A stretch of DNA of 6,855 bases from Thermoplasmata archaeon. GTDB lineage: Archaea > Thermoplasmatota > SW-10-69-26. The stretch spans positions 1 through 6,855 of the forward strand of contig PWVY01000122.1 in assembly GCA_003561665.1 (NCBI GenBank), in the 5' to 3' direction. Of this stretch, positions 1 through 6,109 are shown piece after piece. The notes beneath the pieces were generated by a model. The model was not told the DNA's origin, searched no databases, and was given only the letters and a program-made list of their open reading frames with translations. Within the stretch, counting starts at the first letter, position 1, and each line of letters starts with the position of its first letter. The position numbers and the translations under genes were made by a program.

Positions 1-1
1 C

Positions 2-589
2 CCCGCGTACGAATCCCTCATCGAGATCGCGCCCGGACTCAAAGAAGCCGCCGTCCTCAACCACATCTACGGGTTCCTCGACCGACGCGACGACGCCGTC
101 ATCCTCGACGGGCCCGCCACCGGGCACGGCCTCCACTTCCTCGAAGCCCCCAGCAAACTCGCCAACGTCGTCACCGGCAAGATCCGCCAACGTCTCGAAC
201 GCATCGACGCCCTCCTCAAAGACCCCCAACGAACCCACGTCCTCCTCGTCGCCCTCCCCGAAGAACTCCCCGCCCAAGAAACAACCGAACTCGCCCACAA
301 ACTCACCGACCAAGGCTTCCCCCTCAAAGGCCTCATCCTCAACCGAATGCCACCCCCCGTCCCCTACGAGATCCCCCAAACAGCCACAAAAGAGAACCTC
401 CAGAGGGACGCCACGGACGGCGTCACCCCCCAGCAAGCCCTCACCCTCATGAAAGCCCAACGCGAGGAAGCCGAACACTGGCGCCAACACCTCGAAACCC
501 TCAACCTCGAAACCCGCATCGTTCCAAGCCTCCCCGACCGCGACAACCTCTCCCAAGAAGCCGCCCGATTCGTGGAGGGATTCCCATAA
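2..589 (+). CDS. ArsA/Get3-family ATPase, first subunit of a pair (C-terminal part only)
   Basis: This is the C-terminal 195 residues of a P-loop ATPase of the ArsA/Get3 group; the start and the Walker A loop lie before the window. The family hydrolyses ATP in the cytosol as dimers, moving anions (ArsA) or tail-anchored membrane proteins (Get3). The switch II motif DGPATGH is at visible residues 36-42 (from base 107), preceded by the family-typical 'IAPGLKE' and followed by a helix with LHFLEAP. Further on, HVLLVALPEELPAQET and GLILNR match the conserved strand after switch II and the base-recognition strand. The protein ends at TAA 587-589. It overlaps the next gene by four bases, so the two are probably translationally coupled. 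The arrangement recalls the mycobacterial Rv3679/Rv3680 pair, with this protein corresponding to Rv3679. The family is clear; the cargo is unknown, and no arsenite-binding cysteines are visible in this part. Codons end overwhelmingly in C. Confidence 0.9.
   Translation, partial: PAYESLIEIAPGLKEAAVLNHIYGFLDRRDDAVILDGPATGHGLHFLEAPSKLANVVTGKIRQRLERIDALLKDPQRTHVLLVALPEELPAQETTELAHKLTDQGFPLKGLILNRMPPPVPYEIPQTATKENLQRDATDGVTPQQALTLMKAQREEAEHWRQHLETLNLETRIVPSLPDRDNLSQEAARFVEGFP
574..578 (+). promoter_or_regulatory. Shine-Dalgarno GGAGG that decides the start of the second ATPase
   Basis: GGAGG lies inside the last codons of the first ATPase, with a 7-base spacer before the ATA at 586-588. No comparable motif precedes the only standard start further in (GTG at 640). 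This spacing is normal for a start codon at 586 and is the main reason for placing the start there. Confidence 0.6.
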
Positions 590-1593
590 GAGGCCACGAC
601 GTCCTCAAAACGACCCTCGCCAACCGCGAAGTCCTCTGCGTGCTCGGCCCTGGCGGCGTCGGCAAAACCACGCTCAGCGCCGCCCTCGCCCTGAAAGCCA
701 GCCGCCAAAAGAACACGCTCGTCGTCACCATCGACCCCGCCAAACGCCTCGCCAGCGCCCTTGATCTTAGCGTCGGGCACGAGATCGCGCACGTCACCGA
801 CACCCTCGACGCAGTCATGGTCGACACCAAGAAAGCCCTCGACGACATGATCGAACGATACGCCCCCCACCCCGAGAAAGTGCGCACCATCTTCGAAACC
901 CCCCTCTACCAACAACTCTCCAACGCCCTCGTCGGAAGCGAAGAATTCGCCGCCATGGGCCTCCTCCACGACTACCACGTTCACGAAGACTACGACCTGA
1001 TCATCGTCGACACCCCCCCCGCCCAACACGCCATCGACTTCCTCACCGTCAACCGCCGCCTCCAACGCGTCTTCGAAAGCGGCCTCACACGATTCCTCTT
1101 CAAACCCGGGAAACTCTTCAGCCTCGCCGGAGGCCGCATGGCGAAGATCCTCGCCAAATGGACCAGCCGCGAATACCTCGACGCGCTCAGCGACTTCATG
1201 ATCGAATTCGAAGACATGTTCTACGACATGGAACACCGCGTCAACCACATGGAGAACCTCCTCCACGACGGCGACCGCACCGCGCTCACCCTCGTCACCG
1301 TCCCCGACCCCGGAAGCGTCGACGAAGCCCTCACCCTGCAAACACGCATCCACGAGATCAACCTCTCCACAGCCTTCATCCTCGCCAACCGCACGTACCC
1401 CCCCCTCGCCGGGACCCCCAGCGAACACGAAGCCCAACCCCTGCTTGACCACTACGCCCGCCTCGCCCGCGTCCACGCCGACGGAACATCCCGCCTTGGC
1501 GAACAAGCAGGCCCCGTCATCACCGTCCCCTCCCTACCCAACGTCGCCGGGATCGAAGGCATCCAACGGATCGAAACCTACCTCACCAAGTGA
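586..1593 (+). CDS. ArsA/Get3-family ATPase, second subunit, with apparent ATA start
   Basis: Predicted soluble ATPase of 335 residues if started at ATA 586, probably the heterodimer partner of the preceding protein. Seen: P-loop GPGGVGKTT at residues 21-29, switch I-like TIDPAKRLASAL with D50, and switch II DTPPAQH from D142. The region between about bases 1050 and 1260 is rich in Met, Phe and Leu helices, which in Get3-like proteins is where client-binding helices sit. A PVITVPSLPNVAGIEGI segment near the C-terminus fits the family. The deviant Walker A signature lysine (GKGGVGK) is Pro22 here, as in the Rv3680-type subunits, which also lack it. Start: no ATG, GTG or TTG lies in frame between the upstream gene's end and GTG 640, and starting at 640 would remove half of the first beta strand. 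The ATA overlaps the upstream stop as ATAA, behind GGAGG. A conservative annotation would be 640-1593. The family is sure; the transported or inserted client is unknown. Confidence 0.88.
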   Translation: MRGHDVLKTTLANREVLCVLGPGGVGKTTLSAALALKASRQKNTLVVTIDPAKRLASALDLSVGHEIAHVTDTLDAVMVDTKKALDDMIERYAPHPEKVRTIFETPLYQQLSNALVGSEEFAAMGLLHDYHVHEDYDLIIVDTPPAQHAIDFLTVNRRLQRVFESGLTRFLFKPGKLFSLAGGRMAKILAKWTSREYLDALSDFMIEFEDMFYDMEHRVNHMENLLHDGDRTALTLVTVPDPGSVDEALTLQTRIHEINLSTAFILANRTYPPLAGTPSEHEAQPLLDHYARLARVHADGTSRLGEQAGPVITVPSLPNVAGIEGIQRIETYLTK

Positions 1594-1621
1594 CCCCAAC
1601 CCCACGCGCGGGCGTTCAGAC

Positions 1622-1629
1622 TTTTATAC
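1622..1629 (+). promoter_or_regulatory. TATA-like box of the flavoprotein gene
   Basis: TTTTATAC lies in the 88-base gap after the ATPase pair and is the only AT-rich stretch there. With the usual archaeal distance of about 27 bases from the box centre, transcription would begin near 1650, leaving a leader of about 10 bases to TTG 1661 or 30 bases to ATG 1682. It suggests that the flavoprotein can be transcribed separately from the ATPases, though read-through remains possible. Confidence 0.5.
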
Positions 1630-1681
1630 ACCCAGCGACGTGCGAGCGCGAGGGTTCCCATTGAGGTTCCTAGACCTGATC

Positions 1682-4600
1682 ATGGAACCGACGAAAGCCA
1701 TGCGTCGGTACTCCCCGCTTCAGGAGGACTTGACCGAAGGGCAGGAGAACGAACTCCTGTTCATGTACAACCGCGTCCGCGAGGGCGAACATCGATCCCG
1801 CATCCGGGACGAGCGCACCTACGCCAGCGTGGACCCCGTCGTGCGTGAGGTCTACAAGGAAGACAGTGCGCCCCTTCCAAAAAGCGTGGACCGCCTGATC
1901 AAACGCACCCCGGGAGCCGTCGTGATGCCACGACGCCACGGCGAACTCCTCGAACTTTTCAAGTTCGCCAAAGCCAACGGCATCCCGCTGGTCCCCCGAG
2001 GCGGTGGAACCAGCATCCACGGTGGAGCCGTCCCCATCGAAGGCGGCATCGTCGCTGACATGCGAGGGATGGATCACATCCTCGAAGTGGACGAAGACGA
2101 AGCCACCGTGCGCGTCGAAGCCGGCATCACATGGATGGACCTTGAGGAAGAACTCAACGAACAAGGGTTCAGCCTCCCCATCATGCCCGAAACCGCGCCC
2201 GCGAGCACGCTTGCCGGCGCCATCGCCATGAACAAAAGCGAACTGGGCACCTTCGGCAACGGACCCCTCCGCGAGACCATCCAAAGCGTCACGATCCTCA
2301 CACCGGACCTTGAACAAGAAACCCTCACCGGTCAGGATCTTGACCTCGTTCTCGGCTGCCAGGGAGCCTCCGGTTTCATCCTTGAAGCCACCCTCGACAT
2401 CGTCGAACAGAAAACCCTCACCAGCGTGGGCGCCACGTTCGACACGATGCAGGATGTCGAACGCTTCATCGGGAGCCTCCCCAGCGAAACCATCGACACC
2501 GTCATGGTGCTTGGACCCCAACACGTCAAACTGCTGCTCGAAGCCAAAGAGGAACCCCGAGCATTACCCAAGAAGAAACGCGTCGTGATCATGACGATCA
2601 ACGAGGACGACGCCGAACGCATCATCCCTGACCTTCAAGCCCGATGCCAAACCCTCGACGGCGACTGGATGAAAGACGAGCAAGCCCAATGGGCCTGGGA
2701 CCACCGCCACGAGCACCGATGCTTCCAACGCTTTGGCCCCACGCTCCTCGCGGCTGAAGCCGCCGTCAAGACCAACAAGCTCGCCGAGGCATGGTGGGCC
2801 GCAGACAACGTGCTCGAAGAGCCCGAGTACACGCTCCGCGCCATCAGCACCGGCCCCCACACGTTCAAAATCGTTGCAAGCATCCTTTGCGACGAAAGAC
2901 TTCCCCCCTTCTCGTTGGCATGGGGCAACCGCCTTGCCTTCCAAGACGCCGTGAAAAGCGCAGGCGGCAAAGCCACCGCTCCGGGCCTTCTCACCCCTGG
3001 GGACGCCAAACCCGTGCTCGGCAAGGAACGCGTCAAACGGCTTGCATCTTTCAAGAAAGACCGCGACCCCGATGACATCATGAACCCCGGCAAGATCCTC
3101 TCCGCCGGCGTCAAAGGCCTCCCGATCCTACCGACGAAAGCTGCGCTCGTGCCCGGCGTGGCCGCCATGAAAGCGATGCGCGACCAATTCAGCCATCGGC
3201 GCGAGTCCAGCACAGAACCCTCCAACCGCGCACTGAACACCGTGCTCGGCCGACGCCTCTCACGCCACCTTGCCGAGGTCAGCGACAGCTTGTACGCCTC
3301 CTCCCAGCTTGGCCTCCCCAACCGCGTCGGCGGCCTCAACCGCGGGCTTTCCTTCGAGAAAGAACGCCCACGGAGCATCGTGCGAGCTCGACGCTTCGAG
3401 ACGCAACTCCCAAGAGGCATCGTGGGCGCTGGGAAAGCCATCCTCGAAGGAGCAACACCCGGCGACACCATCGCGGATCACGCCCTTTCCCTTCCAGCCG
3501 TTCCCACGTACGAGAACGCTAGCCAGAACAACACGCCCATCCTGGGCGCCATCGAAGCCGTTCGCGAAGCCGCTCAACGAGCCACCCGCCTGGCCCCCCC
3601 CGTTCGCGACATCGTCAAGAACGTGGAGGAGACCGGGAACGCATTCGGCAACGATCCTGAAGCGCGCGGCGACTGGATGCCTGGCGGAGCACCAAGCGGC
3701 GTGGACACGACCACGCTTCTGGTCACAAGCGACCCGGCAGCATACGAACGGACCGAAGACGCCTCCGCCATCTTCAACATCTTCCAAAACGCGGGCTTCG
3801 GGTTCACGACGCTTGGACCCAACGAAGAGACCCTCGGCACGATCCCCTACCGCTTGGGCGCCGTCGACACCGCCCAATCCGCGCTCGTTTCCTTCGCTGA
3901 AACCGCGCAAGACCGCATGGAGGATCTCCCCAAAACGCTCGTGACGGCCTCCAGCGAAGACGCGGACCTCGCTCGACGCCGCATGCACGCCCTGCTGCGC
4001 CAAACAAGCATGGACGGATGGTCCCCGCGCGTGATGACCGCGACCGAGGTCATCGCTGCCCTCATCTCCTCGGGTCGTTTGACCTTCGAAGGTGACGAAG
4101 CCGAGGAAGACGACGCTGAAGAAGAGGCCGAGGAAGAAAGCCAGGATGAGGACACGGAAGCCGAAGAGGACGTGGAGGAACCCTCCGACGACGATGAAAA
4201 CGCGGACGATGAGAGCGGGTTCGAGCCCTTGGACGTCGTGCTCGTGCACTCTCCCTTCGCGACAAGCGACGAGGAAGACGCTCTTGAGGTCATCGCTGAA
4301 GCGCTCCCTGACGTCAACCACGAGCCCGCCGCCATGGATGGCCTGCTCGTGCCCGATATCGCCTATGCCCTCTCGAACCCCGCACAAACGGGCAGCCTTG
4401 GCATGTCGCTCAAGAAACAACTGGCCGGGTCCACCGTCCTTGTCGGTTGCGTGGACCTTGCCTACGTGATGGACGATGTGGGCGTGAACGTGCGCACCGT
4501 GCACGATCTCGTCCAAGAGCGCATGACGGTTCGTGAGGGAGGTGTCCAGTTGGACATCGCCACCGAGGAGGAAGAGGAAGGCTTCCAAGAGTTCGACATC

Positions 4601-4879
4601 CCGGAGGAAGCACACCGGGTCGAACTCGTCAAGGAAGAAGCCGCCATCCCCGTGTTCCCCGACGAGAGCATCTTGGAAGCCGCGGAGAACCACGGCTTCG
4701 ATCTTCCCTACGATTGCCGCGCAGGCTCGTGCGTTACGTGCTGCGCCCGGTGGGAGGGTGCACCGCTTGACCAAAGCGAGGTCCAAGCCATCAGCGAAGA
4801 CGAGCAAGAAACGCACGTCCTAACCTGCGTGAGCAAGCCCACCGGTGATGTGAAGATCTGGAGCGATGAGTCACCCTGA
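1682..4879 (+). CDS. FAD-linked oxidoreductase with cysteine-less HdrD/GlpC-like module and C-terminal [2Fe-2S] ferredoxin domain
   Basis: Predicted cytosolic flavoprotein of 1065 residues, with no signal peptide or membrane segment. Residues 78-215: FAD-binding domain of the GlcD/lactate dehydrogenase group, with PRGGGTSIHGG at 105-115. About 245-475: the FAD-oxidase C-terminal domain, ending in the hallmark DPDDIMNPGKIL (462-473). About 560-945: a region that follows the HdrD/GlpC plan (LPRG at 576, GNAFGNDPEARGDW at 652-665, then two CCG-like repeats), but every expected iron-sulfur cysteine except C923 is replaced. Residues 805-844: acidic insert with 28 Asp/Glu in 40. About 979-1063: plant-type ferredoxin with ligands C1012, C1017, C1020 and C1049. 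Such proteins oxidise 2-hydroxy acids such as glycolate or D-lactate; the substrate here is unknown. Likely electron path (inferred): substrate to FAD to 2Fe-2S to an outside acceptor. Start: ATG 1682 is conservative. TTG 1661 has GAGGG six bases upstream and is a real alternative; the frame stays open further upstream. Confidence 0.88.
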   Translation: MEPTKAMRRYSPLQEDLTEGQENELLFMYNRVREGEHRSRIRDERTYASVDPVVREVYKEDSAPLPKSVDRLIKRTPGAVVMPRRHGELLELFKFAKANGIPLVPRGGGTSIHGGAVPIEGGIVADMRGMDHILEVDEDEATVRVEAGITWMDLEEELNEQGFSLPIMPETAPASTLAGAIAMNKSELGTFGNGPLRETIQSVTILTPDLEQETLTGQDLDLVLGCQGASGFILEATLDIVEQKTLTSVGATFDTMQDVERFIGSLPSETIDTVMVLGPQHVKLLLEAKEEPRALPKKKRVVIMTINEDDAERIIPDLQARCQTLDGDWMKDEQAQWAWDHRHEHRCFQRFGPTLLAAEAAVKTNKLAEAWWAADNVLEEPEYTLRAISTGPHTFKIVASILCDERLPPFSLAWGNRLAFQDAVKSAGGKATAPGLLTPGDAKPVLGKERVKRLASFKKDRDPDDIMNPGKILSAGVKGLPILPTKAALVPGVAAMKAMRDQFSHRRESSTEPSNRALNTVLGRRLSRHLAEVSDSLYASSQLGLPNRVGGLNRGLSFEKERPRSIVRARRFETQLPRGIVGAGKAILEGATPGDTIADHALSLPAVPTYENASQNNTPILGAIEAVREAAQRATRLAPPVRDIVKNVEETGNAFGNDPEARGDWMPGGAPSGVDTTTLLVTSDPAAYERTEDASAIFNIFQNAGFGFTTLGPNEETLGTIPYRLGAVDTAQSALVSFAETAQDRMEDLPKTLVTASSEDADLARRRMHALLRQTSMDGWSPRVMTATEVIAALISSGRLTFEGDEAEEDDAEEEAEEESQDEDTEAEEDVEEPSDDDENADDESGFEPLDVVLVHSPFATSDEEDALEVIAEALPDVNHEPAAMDGLLVPDIAYALSNPAQTGSLGMSLKKQLAGSTVLVGCVDLAYVMDDVGVNVRTVHDLVQERMTVREGGVQLDIATEEEEEGFQEFDIPEEAHRVELVKEEAAIPVFPDESILEAAENHGFDLPYDCRAGSCVTCCARWEGAPLDQSEVQAISEDEQETHVLTCVSKPTGDVKIWSDESP

Positions 4880-4926
4880 CCGTGTAGAAGCACGCGGGCC
4901 ATGCCCCGGGTCGATGGAAGGGGGCC

Positions 4927-5901
4927 TTATTCGTCCTCTTCGCCTTTCTCTTGGGCGAGTTCGACGAGCCCTTCGGCCGTGTCCAGCCGGTCGAGTTCCC
5001 TCTTGCGAACGAACGCGGTCCCCCTTGGACCTTGCTTGGCCTCACGAACGATGAAAAGGCTGGTCCGCTCGCTGATGGTGGACACGCTGCCAAGCAGCCC
5101 TTCGCGTTTCCGGATCGCTTTCTCCTTGCTGCTGGCCGTCAACAATAACGCATCGCTTGGATTCGAGGGATCGTAATCCTCAGGCTTGACAAGGCCGATC
5201 CCGTGGAAGGGGCTTCGGCCCGTGGGCACGATACCGAACCCCATGCTTGAGAGGCGTTCGAAGATGGATCGGGTGAAGGGATCCTCGATCTCCCGGATGT
5301 CGATCGTGCCAACTTCCTCCGCGGGTTGAGATCGTTCGAACGGGTTCAACGGTTGGATGAGGCCTTCCTGGAGGAACTCCTCAAGGCGAAGAGCTGCTTC
5401 GACGGTAGCACTCATCCCGTCCTCGTACATGCTGATGGCGCGGCGTGAGACGCCGGCCACATCGGCGAGTTGGCCCAGGGAGAGGTTCTCCTCGACACGG
5501 ATGTGATGAAGCTTGTCCCCGTCGATCTTCACACAGAACCCACCGGGGGCTGCGAACGCCATCGGGGGGGCGCCGTGGATGAGGTAGTCGCGTAAGCCTT
5601 CGAAGCTAAGGATGGGGATACCATGCCGTAAGTAGACGGCACCGGCTTCAAGGGGAGCATTGGAAGCTTTGGTGCCGACGAGGAGGGTGTGGCCGTCCAG
5701 GAAGCGAGCCAAAAGCTGCATCTCGCGAGCAACTTCCTCACTGAGGGAATCGATGTTGGTGAGGACTTTGAGGATGTAGAGTTCGTCGTCGCGTCGGGCG
5801 AGGAAGTCGAAGCTGATGGGGCGGTGGCGGAAGACTTCGCTGACGGCGAACCCGGCGTGGGCCATCAGGCCACGGACGTTGTTGACGAGCTTCCCGCGCA
5901 C
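4927..5901 (-). CDS. Archaeal XRE-type HTH transcriptional regulator (about 320-residue family)
   Basis: DNA-binding regulator of 324 residues, full length for the archaeal family often named 'putative HTH-type transcriptional regulatory protein'. Residues 1-110: N-terminal domain with FDFLARRDDELYILKVL and DSLSEEVAREMQLLARFLDG, then GAVYLRHGIPILSFEGLRDYL. Residues 112-127: the conserved PPMAFAAPGGFCVKIDG. About 130-180: Cro/CI-type helix-turn-helix, LSLGQLADVAGVSRRAISMYEDGM, ending in LRLEEFL. About 205-310: conserved C-terminal domain with SPFHGIG and RKREL. The gene is convergent with the flavoprotein (47-base gap) and divergent from the secreted protein. Start: an in-frame TAG at 5926-5928 limits it to TTG 5910 or GTG 5901. 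The TATA box at 5925-5932 puts transcription near 5901, so a leaderless GTG start is preferred; TTG 5910 would add three residues. Target genes are unknown; autoregulation or control of the divergent gene is possible but not shown. Confidence 0.93.
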   Translation of the reverse strand: MRGKLVNNVRGLMAHAGFAVSEVFRHRPISFDFLARRDDELYILKVLTNIDSLSEEVAREMQLLARFLDGHTLLVGTKASNAPLEAGAVYLRHGIPILSFEGLRDYLIHGAPPMAFAAPGGFCVKIDGDKLHHIRVEENLSLGQLADVAGVSRRAISMYEDGMSATVEAALRLEEFLQEGLIQPLNPFERSQPAEEVGTIDIREIEDPFTRSIFERLSSMGFGIVPTGRSPFHGIGLVKPEDYDPSNPSDALLLTASSKEKAIRKREGLLGSVSTISERTSLFIVREAKQGPRGTAFVRKRELDRLDTAEGLVELAQEKGEEDE

Positions 5902-5924
5902 GGTACTCAAGGTGTATTGCCTCT

Positions 5925-5932
5925 TCTATAAA
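5925..5932 (-). promoter_or_regulatory. TATA box of the HTH regulator gene
   Basis: Read on the minus strand this is TTTATAGA, preceded by a purine-rich AGAGAA that fits a BRE element. The box centre lies about 27 bases before position 5901, which predicts a transcript starting at or within a few bases of the GTG codon, that is, a leaderless mRNA. Confidence 0.65.
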
Positions 5933-5942
5933 TTCTCTTACG

Positions 5943-5962
5943 CTCTAACCTGAGGGGTAGAG
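5943..5962. promoter_or_regulatory. Imperfect palindrome upstream of the HTH regulator promoter, candidate operator
   Basis: CTCTA (5943-5947) and TAGAG (5958-5962) are inverted arms that enclose a smaller CCT/AGG dyad (5949-5951 and 5953-5955), with one extra base on the right side. The site starts about ten bases beyond the BRE/TATA of the minus-strand promoter, in the shared divergent region. A dyad in this place could bind a dimeric HTH protein, possibly the regulator itself. It is a single copy and could be chance. Confidence 0.3.
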
Positions 5963-6064
5963 GGAACATCTTCCCGGAGGGTTCGCGTTCTACGCGCTAT
6001 GGGCGTTGTCACGCACCCTAGTTACAGGCAGGACGCGCTTTGTACACACGCGGTCCCGTGAAGG

Positions 6065-6073
6065 TTTATATAC
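6065..6073 (+). promoter_or_regulatory. TATA box of the secreted-protein gene
   Basis: TTTATATAC is a near-consensus archaeal TATA box, preceded by the purine-rich GTGAAGG as a likely BRE. Transcription should begin around 6090-6096, which leaves a leader of about 15-20 bases that includes the Shine-Dalgarno motif. This is the strongest promoter match in the window. Confidence 0.75.
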
Positions 6074-6075
6074 GC

Positions 6076-6092
6076 CCCGAGGCACGTTCGGG
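6076..6092. repeat. Short inverted repeat between TATA box and predicted transcription start
   Basis: CCCGA (6076-6080) and TCGGG (6088-6092) form a perfect 5-base inverted repeat around a 7-base spacer, directly after the TATA box. Archaeal repressors often bind in this position and block polymerase recruitment. The arms are short and GC-rich, so chance is a serious alternative. Confidence 0.25.
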
Positions 6093-6097
6093 ATACA

Positions 6098-6102
6098 GAG
6101 GT
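6098..6102 (+). promoter_or_regulatory. Shine-Dalgarno GAGGT of the secreted-protein gene
   Basis: GAGGT ends seven bases before ATG 6110, a normal spacing. It supports that ATG over the later in-frame ATG codons within the signal peptide (for example at 6128). Confidence 0.6.
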
Positions 6103-6109
6103 ACCTGGC

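Noticed and set aside
347..589. Separate 80-residue gene starting at the internal ATG 347
   Set aside because: It is in frame with the upstream sequence back to base 2, and the ATPase similarity is continuous, so this is an internal methionine (LNRMPPP).
1013..1020. C homopolymer runs (also 3594-3601) as possible frameshift sites
   Set aside because: Both lie inside well-conserved protein stretches (DTPPAQH and RLAPPVRDI) that read correctly through the run, so there is no sign of a frameshift.
364..1506. Long open frame antisense to the ATPase pair
   Set aside because: It is low in complexity (Gly, Val, Glu, Asp, Phe) and lies exactly opposite two well-recognised genes. It arises from their C-ending codons read in reverse.
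1445..1681. N-terminal extension of the flavoprotein back into the second ATPase
   Set aside because: The extension is Pro/Ser/Thr-rich, out of frame with the ATPase it overlaps, and contains the TATA-like box. The family similarity begins after 1682.
3260..4816. 518-codon open frame antisense to the flavoprotein
   Set aside because: It lies opposite clear coding sequence including the ferredoxin domain, shows no domain, and the antisense Phe/Leu-rich stretch is only the complement of the acidic Glu/Asp codons.
4880..4926. Possible terminator between the convergent genes
   Set aside because: Only a four-base CGGG/CCCG stem (4895-4908) is visible, and neither strand has an oligo-T run as expected for archaeal termination.
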